Source: Hyphomicrobiales bacterium (GTDB lineage: Bacteria > Pseudomonadota > Alphaproteobacteria > Rhizobiales > Rhizobiaceae). From it: a DNA stretch of 64,000 bases. The translations under genes were made by a program, and so were the position numbers. The stretch covers positions 238,997 to 302,996 of the forward strand of contig UEGR01000003.1 in the NCBI GenBank assembly GCA_900465685.1, given 5' to 3'. The notes under the pieces were generated by a model, which did not search any database, was not told the DNA's origin, and saw nothing but the letters and a program-made list of their open reading frames with translations. This document shows positions 8,458-17,599 of the stretch, piece after piece. Numbering within the stretch: position 1 is the stretch's first letter; the number at the start of each line of letters is the position of its first letter.

Positions 8458-9803
8458 TGGATAATTCTCTTCCCGTTATTCTGGTCGATGATGATAAGGC
8501 TTTGCGCCGCGCCACGCGGCAGACGCTGGAGCTTGCCGGTTTTACCGTCGCCGATTATGCCAACGCCATCGACGCACTGGCGGATATCACAGCGGATTTT
8601 GAAGGTGTCATCGTTTCCGATGTGCGGATGCCACAGATTGATGGCCTGCAATTTTTTGCACGTATCAAAACCATCGACGCGGATCTGCCGGTGATATTGA
8701 TTACCGGCCACGGTGATATTCCAATGGCGGTTCAGGCCATTCAGGACGGTGCCTATGATTTCATTGCCAAGCCCTTTGCGGCCGACCGTCTGGTGCATAG
8801 CATTCGGCGTGCCGGTGAAAAGCGCCAGCTTGTGCTCGAAAACCGTGCGCTGCGTTCCGCAGCGACGGATGCGGAAGGTGATCTGCCGCTGATCGGTCAG
8901 ACGCCTGCGATGGAAAACTTGCGCCGCACGCTGCGCGACATTGCGGATACGGATGTGGACGTGCTGGTGGCGGGCGAAACGGGCAGCGGCAAGGAGGTCG
9001 TGGCCCAGCTTCTGCACAATTGGAGCCGTCGTCGCAAAGGCAATTTCGTTGCACTCAACTGCGGCGCGCTACCGGAAACCGTGATTGAAAGTGAATTGTT
9101 CGGCCATGAGGCCGGTGCTTTCACCGGCGCGCAGAAAAAGCGGTTGGGACGCATCGAACATGCAAGCGGCGGCACACTGTTTCTCGACGAGATTGAAAGC
9201 ATGCCCGCAGCAACGCAGGTGAAGCTGCTGCGCGTGCTGGAAATGCGCGAGATCACCCCGCTTGGAACCAATGAGGTCCGCCCGGTCAATCTGCGTGTGG
9301 TGGCGGCTGCCAAGATCGATCTCGGCGATCCAGCGCAACGTGGAGATTTTCGCGAAGACCTCTATTACCGGCTCAATGTGGTGACGCTATCGATACCGCC
9401 GCTGCGGGAACGCCGCGAGGATATTCCGCTGCTTTTCGCGCATTTTCTGACGCGTGCGGCAAAGCGCTTCAATCGCGATGTGCCGGAGATCGACGCCGCC
9501 ACGCATCGCCATCTGATGGGCCATGCCTGGCCGGGCAATGTGCGTGAACTGGCGCATTTTGCTGACAGGGTGGCGCTCGGTGTTTCGTCCGCTAACGGCG
9601 GGGTTCGTCCAGTGTCGGATGATCAGGAATCTTTGCCGAAGCGTCTGGAGCGCTATGAGGAAACGCTGATCCGTGAAACGCTTGCCGCCCACGGCGGCAA
9701 TGTGCAGGAAACGATCAAGGCGCTCGGCATTCCGCGCAAGACCTTCTACGACAAGATGCAGCGCCACGGCATTACCCGCGCTGACTATCGATCCAGTGAA
9801 TAG
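8454..9803 (+). CDS. dctD: C4-dicarboxylate response regulator DctD (sigma-54 activator)
   Basis: This 449-residue NtrC-class activator works with DctB. The receiver domain (residues 1-120) carries the phosphoacceptor Asp in VSDVRMP (about 55). The AAA+ domain has Walker A GETGSGKE (about 175), the sigma-54 contact loop GAFTGA (about 221), Walker [11 protein letters not shown] and the arginine-finger region. The Fis-type helix-turn-helix ([20 protein letters not shown]) is at the C-terminus. All elements needed to act at the dctA sigma-54 promoter are intact. Confidence 0.95.
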   Translation: MMDNSLPVILVDDDKALRRATRQTLELAGFTVADYANAIDALADITADFEGVIVSDVRMPQIDGLQFFARIKTIDADLPVILITGHGDIPMAVQAIQDGAYDFIAKPFAADRLVHSIRRAGEKRQLVLENRALRSAATDAEGDLPLIGQTPAMENLRRTLRDIADTDVDVLVAGETGSGKEVVAQLLHNWSRRRKGNFVALNCGALPETVIESELFGHEAGAFTGAQKKRLGRIEHASGGTLFLDEIESMPAATQVKLLRVLEMREITPLGTNEVRPVNLRVVAAAKIDLGDPAQRGDFREDLYYRLNVVTLSIPPLRERREDIPLLFAHFLTRAAKRFNRDVPEIDAATHRHLMGHAWPGNVRELAHFADRVALGVSSANGGVRPVSDDQESLPKRLERYEETLIRETLAAHGGNVQETIKALGIPRKTFYDKMQRHGITRADYRSSE

Positions 9804-9845
9804 AGCATTTCCAGCAAAAGTGCGAAGCGCCTACGCGGGGAAATC
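9804..9845. repeat. Palindromic repeat, family B (copy 1)
   Basis: GAGCATTTCCAGCAAAAGTG begins right after the dctD stop codon, continues with GAAGC and ends near GGGGAAATC. A better preserved copy lies at 50648-50691. The pattern resembles RIME/REP-like elements of Rhizobiales. This copy is degenerate in its right arm. Confidence 0.55.
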
Positions 9846-9908
9846 AGTCCGCTGGACCGATTTCTGGTCCCGCTTCGATGCGTCGGAGAATACGTGAAAA
9901 ATAGATGG

Positions 9909-9948
9909 AGCGGTTCCGACGATTCCGTCATTACAGAAACCGCTCTAG
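9909..9948. repeat. Short palindromic repeat, family A (copy 2)
   Basis: AGCGGTTCC and AAACCGCTCTAG form inverted arms around GACGATTCCGTCATTACAG. The core ACGATTCCGT and the terminal CCGCTCTAG are shared with the copy at 1-37. Confidence 0.6.
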
Positions 9949-9960
9949 CACTAGAATGAA

Positions 9961-10033
9961 GGAGAGCGGGCTCCTCCCCAAGAACCCGCTCTCCAGATGC
10001 ATCGCCCCCCGCTTCGAAGCGATGCTTGTTTTG
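9961..10033 (+). ncRNA. Candidate small RNA with anti-Shine-Dalgarno loop
   Basis: Hairpin 1 has a perfect 10-base stem, GGAGAGCGGG (9961-9970) with CCCGCTCTCC (9985-9994), whose loop displays CTCCTCCCC. Hairpin 2 pairs GCATCGC (9999-10005) with GCGATGC (10019-10025) and is followed by TTGTTTTG, an intrinsic terminator. A -10-like TAGAAT at 9952-9957 predicts a start at the base of hairpin 1. Alphaproteobacterial small RNAs with CUCCUCC loops (alpha-r14 and 'cuckoo' types) act on ribosome-binding sites. The family assignment here is inference. It could also simply be the dctD terminator. Confidence 0.6.
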
Positions 10034-10070
10034 TCAGCCTAACTATTAGCTTTCTATATTTATGTTGCAA

Positions 10071-10092
10071 GCAAAACGTTACGCAGTTTTGC
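10071..10092. terminator. Inverted repeat downstream of the alcohol dehydrogenase gene
   Basis: GCAAAAC and GTTTTGC are seven-base inverted arms around GTTACGCA. It lies just past the 3' end of the leftward alcohol dehydrogenase gene. No clear T-run follows, so it may stabilise the 3' end rather than terminate. Confidence 0.3.
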
Positions 10093-10110
10093 GGGAAATA
10101 ATCGCTGTCC

Positions 10111-11283
10111 TCAACCGTTGCCAACGATGCTCTGCTCAAGAAGTTTAAGCGCATCCTTTTTGGTAAGTTCGGTTGGATTGCCGCCTGCTGTCGGATCAAC
10201 AATTGCCATTTCGGCAATCAGATCCTTGCGGGCGTCGTCCATCTCCAGCCCCTTGATGAATTCCGGCAATGTGTTCGGCACGCCGAGGTCCTTACGCAGC
10301 TTCACAATGGCAGCGACGAAGCCGTCGAAACCGCCCTTGATGCCCAGATAATCTGCAAGCCGCTCAATCCGCTTTTCGATCGCGGCGCGGTTGTGGTGCA
10401 GCACATAGGGCATGAAGACGGCATTGGTCATGCCGTGATGGGTGTCGTAGAGCGCGCCAATCGGATGCGACAGCGAATGGATCGCGCCGAGCCCTTTCTG
10501 GAAAGCGGTCGCGCCCATCGCGGCAGCGGCCATCATATTGGCGCGCGCTTCGATGTTGTTGCCGTCGGCATAGGCCTTGGGCAGATTTTCGAAAACGAGG
10601 CGGATGCCTTCAACCGCAATGCCGTCTGCCATGGGGTGGAAGCCCGGTGCGCAATAGGCTTCAAGGCAATGCGCCAGCGCATCCATGCCGGTGCCTGCCG
10701 TGATGAAAGGCGGCATGCCGGTGGAGAGTTCCGGATCAGCGATCACGGTAACCGGCAGCATTTTCGGGTGGAAAATGACCTTCTTCGTGTGGGTGGCTTC
10801 GTTGGTCAACACGCCTGCGCGGCCTACTTCCGAGCCGGTGCCGGCGGTGGTGGGAACGGCGATCACCGGCGCGATGGCATTGCTGTCGGCGCGGGTCCAC
10901 CAATCGCCAATATCTTCGAAATCCCAGACCGGGCGCGTTTGGCCCGCCTGAAAGGCGACCAGCTTGCCCAGATCGAGCGCCGAGCCACCGCCGAAGGCGA
11001 TGACGCCATCATGTTTGCCATCCTGGTAGACCTTGACGCCCGCATAGAGATTGCTCTCAACCGGGTTGGGCTTTACGTCGGAAAACACGCCATACTGAAC
11101 GCCCGCCGCATCGAGAATGGCCAGCGTGGAAGCGACCACGGGAAGTTTCGCCAGACCCGGATCGGTGACGAAAAGCGGACGCGCAATGCCTGCCGCCTTC
11201 AAAACGGCTGGCAGTTCCTTGATGCGCCCGGGTCCGAAAAGAACGGTGGTCGGGAAGTTCCATTTAGCGGTCAGTGTCGTCAT
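10111..11283 (-). CDS. Iron-containing alcohol dehydrogenase
   Basis: This 390-residue cytoplasmic NAD(P)-dependent group III alcohol dehydrogenase interconverts an alcohol and an aldehyde. The nucleotide loop GGSALDLGK is at about residue 95. PTTAGTGSE and the metal-binding histidines in HSLSHPIGALYDTHHGMTNA are present. A longer frame starts with TTG five codons upstream, but the ATG at 11283 is preferred. It is the last gene of a leftward set with aldehyde dehydrogenase, glutamine-synthetase-like ligase, APC permease and amidohydrolase. That context suggests it oxidises a gamma-glutamylated amino alcohol. The substrate is not proven. Confidence 0.85.
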   Translation of the reverse strand: MTTLTAKWNFPTTVLFGPGRIKELPAVLKAAGIARPLFVTDPGLAKLPVVASTLAILDAAGVQYGVFSDVKPNPVESNLYAGVKVYQDGKHDGVIAFGGGSALDLGKLVAFQAGQTRPVWDFEDIGDWWTRADSNAIAPVIAVPTTAGTGSEVGRAGVLTNEATHTKKVIFHPKMLPVTVIADPELSTGMPPFITAGTGMDALAHCLEAYCAPGFHPMADGIAVEGIRLVFENLPKAYADGNNIEARANMMAAAAMGATAFQKGLGAIHSLSHPIGALYDTHHGMTNAVFMPYVLHHNRAAIEKRIERLADYLGIKGGFDGFVAAIVKLRKDLGVPNTLPEFIKGLEMDDARKDLIAEMAIVDPTAGGNPTELTKKDALKLLEQSIVGNG

Positions 11284-11321
11284 ATCAATTGCTTTCAAAG
11301 TGGGGCAGAACAGGGATCAGT

Positions 11322-12707
11322 TCAGATTTTTTCACGCAGATGGAAGGATTTTGGTCGGGTCAGATTGCCGTAGCCAATCGGCGAAAGGGAAGCGCCTTTG
11401 CCCGTATCCTTGACACCCGTCCAGACAAGGCCGGGATCGAGATAATCGCAACGGTTCATGAAAAGTGTACCGGTTTCGATGCGATCGCCCAACGCCGCGG
11501 CGCGGTCGGTATCCGTGGTCCACAGTGAAGCGGTCAGTCCATAGATGCTGTCATTCATCAGGGCGAGCGCTTCTTGATCGTTGCGCACTTTCATGATGCC
11601 GACAATGGGGCCGAAACTTTCCTCGCGCATGACGCTCATCTGGTGATCAACGTGGGTGAGCACTTCCGGCGCGACATAGGGCGAACCGGCCACATCATGA
11701 TCGACCTTCATGTTCACATGCGCCTTGGCGCCCTTGCGCAGCGCTTCGGCCTTTTGCTCGCGAATGAGATCGGCGAAACGCGCCTGCGCCATCGGTCCAA
11801 GCGTCGTGCCAGCATCCAGCGGATTGCCGACAACATATTGGCGCGTCAGATCGATGAAGCCGTCGACAAAGCGATCATAAACATCTTCGTGCACATAGAT
11901 GCGTTCGATGCCGCAGCAACATTGACCCGAATTGAAGTAAGCGCCATCGACCAGATTGGCCACGGCGTGGTCCAGATTGACGTCCGGCAGAACATAGGCC
12001 GGGTCCTTGCCGCCAAGTTCCAGTCCCATCGTCATGAAGGTGCCTGCGGCTGCCTTTTCGATGGCTCGTCCGCCGCCGACCGATCCTGTGAAATTCACAT
12101 GATCGACCGTGCCCGAAGCCAGCAGTTTTTCGGTGGAGGCATGATCCAGAACGATATTCTGGAAGACACCCTTGGGCAGTCCGGCCTTCTCAAACGCCTG
12201 TGCGAAGCGTTCACCAGCCAGAAGTGTCTGCGTTGCATGTTTGAGGATGACGCTGTTACCCGCCATCAGGGCCGGAATGATGGTATTGACGGCAGTGAGG
12301 TAAGGATAGTTCCACGGCGCAATCACCAGAACGACGCCAAGCGGCACATGTTTGACATAGCGGCGGAAGCCGTCTTTCGGCGCTGGGAGATAAGGTTCCA
12401 GCGCTTCCCCGGCAATGTCGATCATGTACTGACCACGTTCCTGAACGCCGCCATTTTCGCCGCCATAACGGGTCGGTCGCCCCATTTGCCAGGCAATCTC
12501 CGGCACGATTTCATCCTGCATCGCGGCAAGCGCTGCAAGCGCAGCACGGCAATAACGCGCCCGCTCTGTTATGCTCAATTCGGCCCAGGCAAGTTGAGCT
12601 GTGCGCGCGGCAGCAACCGTGGACTGGATGGCGGTTTCGCTCAAAAATGGGCGCTCGGCATAAACCGAACCGTCGATAGGCGAGATGATCTTGGCGGTGC
12701 CGCTCAT
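11322..12707 (-). CDS. Aldehyde dehydrogenase (NAD(P)-dependent)
   Basis: This 461-residue member of the ALDH superfamily oxidises an aldehyde to a carboxylate. It shows the cofactor-site PWNYPYLT, the glycine motif FTGSVGGGRAIEK, the general-base Glu in LELGGKDP and a catalytic-Cys segment FNSGQCCCGIERIY with three consecutive Cys near residue 263. AAGGA precedes the start. Between the alcohol dehydrogenase and the GS-like ligase, it is placed to take the aldehyde made from a gamma-glutamyl amino alcohol. A gamma-glutamyl-aminobutyraldehyde-like substrate (polyamine route) is the alternative. Confidence 0.85.
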   Translation of the reverse strand: MSGTAKIISPIDGSVYAERPFLSETAIQSTVAAARTAQLAWAELSITERARYCRAALAALAAMQDEIVPEIAWQMGRPTRYGGENGGVQERGQYMIDIAGEALEPYLPAPKDGFRRYVKHVPLGVVLVIAPWNYPYLTAVNTIIPALMAGNSVILKHATQTLLAGERFAQAFEKAGLPKGVFQNIVLDHASTEKLLASGTVDHVNFTGSVGGGRAIEKAAAGTFMTMGLELGGKDPAYVLPDVNLDHAVANLVDGAYFNSGQCCCGIERIYVHEDVYDRFVDGFIDLTRQYVVGNPLDAGTTLGPMAQARFADLIREQKAEALRKGAKAHVNMKVDHDVAGSPYVAPEVLTHVDHQMSVMREESFGPIVGIMKVRNDQEALALMNDSIYGLTASLWTTDTDRAAALGDRIETGTLFMNRCDYLDPGLVWTGVKDTGKGASLSPIGYGNLTRPKSFHLREKI

Positions 12708-12746
12708 CGGGCATGTCCTTCATATGTCATTCGAGATGGTGGCCGG

Positions 12747-14114
12747 TCAGTAGCGTTCGAAGCCGCGATGCAGTTCCCAGTCCGTGACACGACGATCATA
12801 TTCGATCTGCTCCCAATGGGCCGTGTGAACATAATGGTTGACCACATCCTCACCGAGCGCCTCTTTCAGGAAAGACGAGTTCTTGAGAGCAAGGGCGGCT
12901 TCGCGCAGCGTATAGGGAATTTCCTTCAGTTTCACCGCGCCATAGGCATCGCCCACGAAAGGCTCTTCCAGTTCCAGCTTTTCATCGACGCCCTGAAGCC
13001 CGGCGGCGATCAGCGCTGCGAAAGCGAGATAAGGATTGAGGTCGGCCCCGCCGATACGGCATTCGATACGGATCGCCTTGGTGCCTTCGCCGCAGAGACG
13101 GAAGCCCGCCGTGCGGTTGTCTTCGCTCCAAGTGATCTTGGTCGGCGCAAAGGTGCCAGCCTGAAAGCGCTTGTAGGAATTGATGTAAGGCGCAAGGAAA
13201 TAAGTGTAGTCGGTCGCATATTTCAGCTGTCCCGCCACCCATGACCGCATCAGCGGCGTCATCGTATGCGGTGCTTTCGGGTCGAAGAAGAGCGGCTCCT
13301 TGCCGTCGGCGCTCCAGACGGAATTGTGCACATGGCTGGAACTGCCCGCTTTGTTGTAATCATATTTTGCCATGAAGGTGATGCATTTGCCGTGCTGTTC
13401 GGCAATGTCCTTCATCGCGGTCTTCATGATCACATGCCGGTCGGCCATTTCCAGCGCCTCGGCATAACGCACATTCAGCTCTTCCTGACCCGGGCCCCAT
13501 TCGCCCTTCGAGTTTTCGACGGGAATGCCTGCCGCAGCCAGTTGATTGCGCATGGCGCGCAGAACCGGCTCTTCTCTGGTGGTGAGGTGGATCACATAGT
13601 CCTGAATATATGGCGAGGCCGTTTCCATGGCCTGCCAATGCTTGTTGCGGGCCGTCTTGTAGGACTCGTCAAAGATATAGAATTCCAGCTCGGATGCGAA
13701 ATAGGCGCGATAGCCGCGCTCATGCAGGCGGGCGAGCTGCTTTTTCAAAATAGCGCGTGGCGAATGGGCCAGATCGTGATGGTGGTGATCCTGCACGTCG
13801 CAAAGGATGATGGCAGTCTTTTCCAGCCATGGCGCAAGCCGGATGGTGGAAAGATCCGGCTTCATGACGAAGTCGCCGTAACCCTTGTCCCAGCTTGCGG
13901 CCTCGTAGCCCGGCACCGGCTCCATGTCGATATCATCGGCAAGGAGATAGTTGCAGCCATGGGTTTCGTCATAGGCGGATTCCACGAAGAACGGCGCATA
14001 GAAGCGCTTGCCGATCAGGCGCCCCTGCATATCCACGATGCAGGCGAGAACCGTATCGATATCTCCGGCGGAAACGGCTTTCTTGAGTTCTTCAAACGAT
14101 AGGGATCCAGCCAT
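12747..14114 (-). CDS. Glutamine synthetase-family gamma-glutamylamide ligase
   Basis: This 455-residue type III GS-like enzyme is expected to join glutamate to an amine using ATP. Metal and ATP motifs are present: ASELEFYIF, EWGPGQEELN, SSSHVHNSVW, NSYKRF and RIECRIGGADLNPYLAFAALIAAG. The ammonia-pocket and adenylylation features of housekeeping GlnA are absent, as in PuuA, IpuC and GlnA4-type ligases. ATG at 14114 follows GGAGAG by seven bases; a TTG five codons upstream is less likely. Neighbours (APC permease, alcohol and aldehyde dehydrogenases, amidohydrolase) point to an amino alcohol such as ethanolamine, because there is no PuuB-like amine oxidase. This is inference. Confidence 0.82.
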   Translation of the reverse strand: MAGSLSFEELKKAVSAGDIDTVLACIVDMQGRLIGKRFYAPFFVESAYDETHGCNYLLADDIDMEPVPGYEAASWDKGYGDFVMKPDLSTIRLAPWLEKTAIILCDVQDHHHHDLAHSPRAILKKQLARLHERGYRAYFASELEFYIFDESYKTARNKHWQAMETASPYIQDYVIHLTTREEPVLRAMRNQLAAAGIPVENSKGEWGPGQEELNVRYAEALEMADRHVIMKTAMKDIAEQHGKCITFMAKYDYNKAGSSSHVHNSVWSADGKEPLFFDPKAPHTMTPLMRSWVAGQLKYATDYTYFLAPYINSYKRFQAGTFAPTKITWSEDNRTAGFRLCGEGTKAIRIECRIGGADLNPYLAFAALIAAGLQGVDEKLELEEPFVGDAYGAVKLKEIPYTLREAALALKNSSFLKEALGEDVVNHYVHTAHWEQIEYDRRVTDWELHRGFERY

Positions 14115-14179
14115 TCTTGTGCTCTCCAAAAATTATCCGATGGGAAGCTCTGGCCGGATGAACCGGCCAGAGTTGCTGG

Positions 14180-15739
14180 TTAGTGGGCAGTTTCGCCGAC
14201 GGCTCGTTCTGCGGCTGCGATTTCAGCCGCACGTTTGGCGATCCGGTCGCCAACCGGCGGGCCCTGGAAGCGCTTGTTCTCGACGGTCAGCCAGAGAACA
14301 CCGGCAAGCAGGACGAAGCCGACAACGATCCACAGCACCTTGTCGTTTGGCGGCTGCACGGCGATGTAGAAGATCACTGCCATGCCGACGACCGAAAGGA
14401 ATGTCACCAGCTTGTAGAGGCCACCCGACATCGCCCATGGTCCCGGGTTCGGCCATTTCGGCGTGCCATAGGCGAAGATCGCCAGAACGAGCGGAATGGT
14501 GAAGGACAGGAACAGGAAGACGAGCGTCGAGTTGACGACGATGGTGTAGAGGTTGGTGCCGCCGATGGAGACGAACTGCGCCGCGAAAACATAGATGATT
14601 TCGAGGAAGGCAGCAGTCCAGATCGCGGCAACCGGCGTGCGGTATTTCGGCGAGACACTGGCGAGCGTCTTGGAGCCGATCGGCATGCCGTCATCGCGAG
14701 AGAAGGCGAACAGCATGCGTGATGCGGACGTAACCGTCGCCAGACCGCAGAGAAGCTGCGTGATGACGATGGCGAAATAGATCACATTCTTCAGCGGTCC
14801 GGGCAGGATAGCGTCCATGGTACCGAAGAACATGCCCCAGCCTTGTGCGGCGGCTGCATTCATGTCCGGGATCGCCAGCGTGATGGCGCAGATCATGATC
14901 CAGCCGACGAGCGAAGACCAGAACACAGCCGATACGATACCGCGCGGAACCGTATGGGCTGCCTTGATGGTTTCCTCGGAGGTGTGGGCCGAGGCGTCAT
15001 AACCGGTGATCGTATAGACCGGCAGCAACAGGCAGAGCAGGAACAGGTAGCCCATATTGTCGCTTTGCGGGAAGACTTCGCCGCCCGCTGCGCCGGAATA
15101 GTTGGTGAAGGTCCACAGACGCGAGAAATCCAGCGCTGGCGCATAGACCAGACAGCCGACGACCAGAGCGGCAGTGGTGACGAAGATGATATAGCCCGAA
15201 ATGTCGGTCAGGAATGTCGTAACCTTGATGCCGAGATGGTTGAACAGGGCCTGCCCGATTGTGATGATCGAGACAAAGAGCACGATATGCCCGGCCGAGG
15301 TGTCCATGCCGATCAGGTGGCCGAACGTCCCCTGAAAGAAGAAGGCGGTGCCGATATTGATCGCGCCCAGAACGGTGATCAGCCCGAGCAGATTGAGCCA
15401 TGCGGTCAACCAGCCGGTGAAACGGTTACCGAGAATGGACGCCCAGTGATAGAGGCCGCCAGCGGTCGGGAAGGCCGAAGCGATCTGCGCCATCGACAGG
15501 GCGAACATGCCGGAAATCAGACAGCCGACAATCCAGCCAATACCTGCGCCGGCGCCGCCGACCGAGGAAATAGCCTGGGCGAAGGAGTTGATACCGCCAG
15601 ACAGGATGCAGATGATGGAAAATGAAATTGCGAAGTTCGAAAATCGGCTCATGGAACGTTGCAGTTCCTGAGCGTAACCCATGCCATGCAGGACTTTGAT
15701 GTCCTCGCTTTTATCTTTATCGGAGTAATCTGAGCTCAT
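14180..15739 (-). CDS. APC-superfamily permease (amino acid/choline transporter type)
   Basis: This 519-residue inner-membrane permease has about 12 hydrophobic segments. The N-terminal LHGMGYAQELQRSMSRFSNFAISFSIICILSGG is characteristic of the amino acid-choline transporter (ACT) branch, which includes GABA, choline and ethanolamine carriers. AAGGGGAA precedes the ATG. It stands directly upstream of the GS-like ligase and presumably supplies its amine substrate. The ACT affiliation favours a choline-like, ethanolamine-like or GABA-like compound over a classic amino acid. Confidence 0.85.
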   Translation of the reverse strand: MSSDYSDKDKSEDIKVLHGMGYAQELQRSMSRFSNFAISFSIICILSGGINSFAQAISSVGGAGAGIGWIVGCLISGMFALSMAQIASAFPTAGGLYHWASILGNRFTGWLTAWLNLLGLITVLGAINIGTAFFFQGTFGHLIGMDTSAGHIVLFVSIITIGQALFNHLGIKVTTFLTDISGYIIFVTTAALVVGCLVYAPALDFSRLWTFTNYSGAAGGEVFPQSDNMGYLFLLCLLLPVYTITGYDASAHTSEETIKAAHTVPRGIVSAVFWSSLVGWIMICAITLAIPDMNAAAAQGWGMFFGTMDAILPGPLKNVIYFAIVITQLLCGLATVTSASRMLFAFSRDDGMPIGSKTLASVSPKYRTPVAAIWTAAFLEIIYVFAAQFVSIGGTNLYTIVVNSTLVFLFLSFTIPLVLAIFAYGTPKWPNPGPWAMSGGLYKLVTFLSVVGMAVIFYIAVQPPNDKVLWIVVGFVLLAGVLWLTVENKRFQGPPVGDRIAKRAAEIAAAERAVGETAH

Positions 15740-15820
15740 GGTTGTTCCCCTTTGATCTCTGCTCTCTACTCACTCATGCGGATGGTACTTTCAGTCTTCT
15801 TCTCTTGTCATAAAACCTGA

Positions 15821-16582
15821 TCAGGCTTTCAGGTTGCGGAAGATTTCCGCAAGCCGTGAAGCCCATGCTGTCTGCGCCTTTGCGTCAGCGATTTCGTTAT
15901 TGCGGATTTCGATCATGGCGCAGGGCGCATTGCGCGGGCGCGCATGGCGTTCCAACGTGTAATAAACGCGGTCGGAAGGCGCATAAGGCTCGTTAACGCC
16001 CACATTGAGCGCGGAATCCTGCTTCAGTGCTTCAATCAACGGTTTGGCCACGCGATCATCCGCATCGTGAATGATGCCGATTTGCCAGGGCCGCGCCACA
16101 TCGCGATAGACAGGCGTGAATGAATGGATCGTGACGATCCATGATGGCAGGCCGCGTGCTGCACGCGCCGCGATCAGTTGTTCAATGCGCGCATGAAACG
16201 GCCGATGCGACAGGTCGATTCGCGCCGTGCGTTCGAGCGAGTTCAGCTCGTGATTGCCCGGAATGACGGTCATCTCGCTGACTTCCGGAATGAGGTCCGG
16301 CGCGTCGAGCGGTCGATTGCAATCAATCAAAAGGCGCGACAGACGCGACTCAACCAACGGCGCGTCGAGCGCGGTGCTGAGATGCCGTGCAACCTCAACC
16401 GCACCGGGGTCCCAGGCGATATGGGCGCGCAGGGCATCTTCGCCCAGACCCAAACCGTCGAAACGTTCCGGCACATGATTGGAAGCGTGTTCGCAAACGA
16501 AAAGCCAGGGGCTTTGCCCTGTTTCGTTGACGACAAAAACCGGCTCATGCGAAGCCGGGCGTTCCTCTCGCTCGTCCGCCAT
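15821..16582 (-). CDS. N-formylglutamate amidohydrolase-family protein
   Basis: This 253-residue predicted zinc-dependent amidase is related to HutG-type N-formylglutamate deformylases. It shows FVCEHASNHVPERF near residue 30, a DPGA segment, SRLLIDCNRP and the HSFTPVYRD segment. No hut genes are nearby. In this operon the natural substrate may instead be a gamma-glutamyl amino acid, released as glutamate plus the amino acid. It is the first gene of the leftward set, divergent from an RpiR regulator. AGGGAA precedes the ATG. Confidence 0.78.
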   Translation of the reverse strand: MADEREERPASHEPVFVVNETGQSPWLFVCEHASNHVPERFDGLGLGEDALRAHIAWDPGAVEVARHLSTALDAPLVESRLSRLLIDCNRPLDAPDLIPEVSEMTVIPGNHELNSLERTARIDLSHRPFHARIEQLIAARAARGLPSWIVTIHSFTPVYRDVARPWQIGIIHDADDRVAKPLIEALKQDSALNVGVNEPYAPSDRVYYTLERHARPRNAPCAMIEIRNNEIADAKAQTAWASRLAEIFRNLKA

Positions 16583-16600
16583 ATGTTTGTTCCCTGCGCT

Positions 16601-16614
16601 GTAACTTATGTTAC
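16601..16614. promoter_or_regulatory. GTAAC-N4-GTTAC palindrome between amidohydrolase and rpiR-type gene
   Basis: GTAAC (16601-16605) and GTTAC (16610-16614) form a perfect inverted repeat 19 bases upstream of the amidohydrolase ATG, inside the divergent promoter region. Related repeats occur at 17600-17614 and 17647-17661. It is a candidate operator of the adjacent RpiR-family regulator. Confidence 0.5.
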
Positions 16615-16721
16615 GTTTTTTAAAATTCTGCGCTATTGCGGATTATTTGATATGCCGTATGATAATTTGTCAAATATAATTTGGCTCACAATTCACAAGT
16701 GTTGTCGGGCCGAAACGTCGA

Positions 16722-17564
16722 ATGGAAAACGCTTTGTCGGAAACCGCCAGCGTCGCCGAACGCATCAATGAACGGATCGATACGATGCCCGCCGGAGAGC
16801 GTGCCGCAGCCCAGACATTGATCGCCAATTACCCGATGCTGGGATTGAAGACGGTGGCGGAATTTTCGGCGCAGGCAGGGGTCAGTTCACCGACGATCCT
16901 GCGTTTCGTGAACCGGCTCGGTTTCCAGAACTATCCCGAGTTTCAGGCGCATCTGCAAAACGAGCTTGCGGCGCAATTGCAGTCGCCGCACCATCGCAAT
17001 GAACACTCGGACAAAAGCCCGGACACGGCCTATCCGGCAGTGGAACACACGCAGGAAAATATCCGCGAAACGTTCCGTCACCTTGGCGCCAAGCAGTTGC
17101 GGCAAGCGGTGGCAGCGCTTTCGAACGCCAAGGGCAATATTTATCTGATCGGCGGTCGCTTCACCGACCCGATCGCGCAATATATGACGGCGCATATGAC
17201 GATCATCCGTCCGCATGTGTTTCATCTTGGCGGACAGGAAAGTATCTGGCGCGACAGGTTGCTCGATATGGGCAAGCGCGACGTGCTCGTCGTTTTTGAC
17301 ATTCGCCGCTATCAGGACAGTCTCCTGAAGCTTGCGGAAAAGGCGCGGGCGCGAGGCGTGGAGGTCATTCTCGTGACCGACCAGTGGCTGTCGCCGATTG
17401 CCCGTGTTGCACGCCACGTGCTGGCTGGCCGCACGGCTGTACCCTCCGCATGGGATTCGTCGGCGGCCCTGTTCGTGCTGGCCGAAACCCTCATTCGCGA
17501 AATGACGCGGATGCTGGAAAAGGACAGCGCCGCGCGCATTGCCGAACTGGAAGGATTGCGCTGA
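16722..17564 (+). CDS. MurR/RpiR-family transcriptional regulator
   Basis: This 280-residue regulator has an N-terminal RpiR helix-turn-helix (about residues 8-80, with TVAEFSAQAGVSSPTILRFVNRLGF) and a C-terminal SIS domain (about 120-250, with GGRFTDPIAQYM and a VTDQWLSPIA segment) that usually binds a phosphosugar or small metabolite. It diverges from the amidohydrolase/permease/GS-like operon and is probably its regulator. GTAAC/GTTAC palindromes on both sides are candidate binding sites. Confidence 0.85.
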   Translation: MENALSETASVAERINERIDTMPAGERAAAQTLIANYPMLGLKTVAEFSAQAGVSSPTILRFVNRLGFQNYPEFQAHLQNELAAQLQSPHHRNEHSDKSPDTAYPAVEHTQENIRETFRHLGAKQLRQAVAALSNAKGNIYLIGGRFTDPIAQYMTAHMTIIRPHVFHLGGQESIWRDRLLDMGKRDVLVVFDIRRYQDSLLKLAEKARARGVEVILVTDQWLSPIARVARHVLAGRTAVPSAWDSSAALFVLAETLIREMTRMLEKDSAARIAELEGLR

Positions 17565-17599
17565 TTTTGCCGAAACGGCGTTCAACTCGTTTCAATAGT

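Noticed and set aside
11574-13244. 556-codon rightward frame opposite the aldehyde dehydrogenase
   Set aside because: It overlaps two well-supported leftward enzymes and shows no family signature.
10111-16582. Putrescine (Puu) pathway for the GS-like operon
   Set aside because: There is no PuuB-type oxidase, PuuD-type GATase or transaminase, and the presence of an alcohol dehydrogenase fits an amino-alcohol substrate better. It remains an alternative for the ligase alone.
15821-16582. Histidine utilisation role for the N-formylglutamate amidohydrolase-like gene
   Set aside because: No hutU, hutH, hutI or hutF is nearby and the operon context is different.
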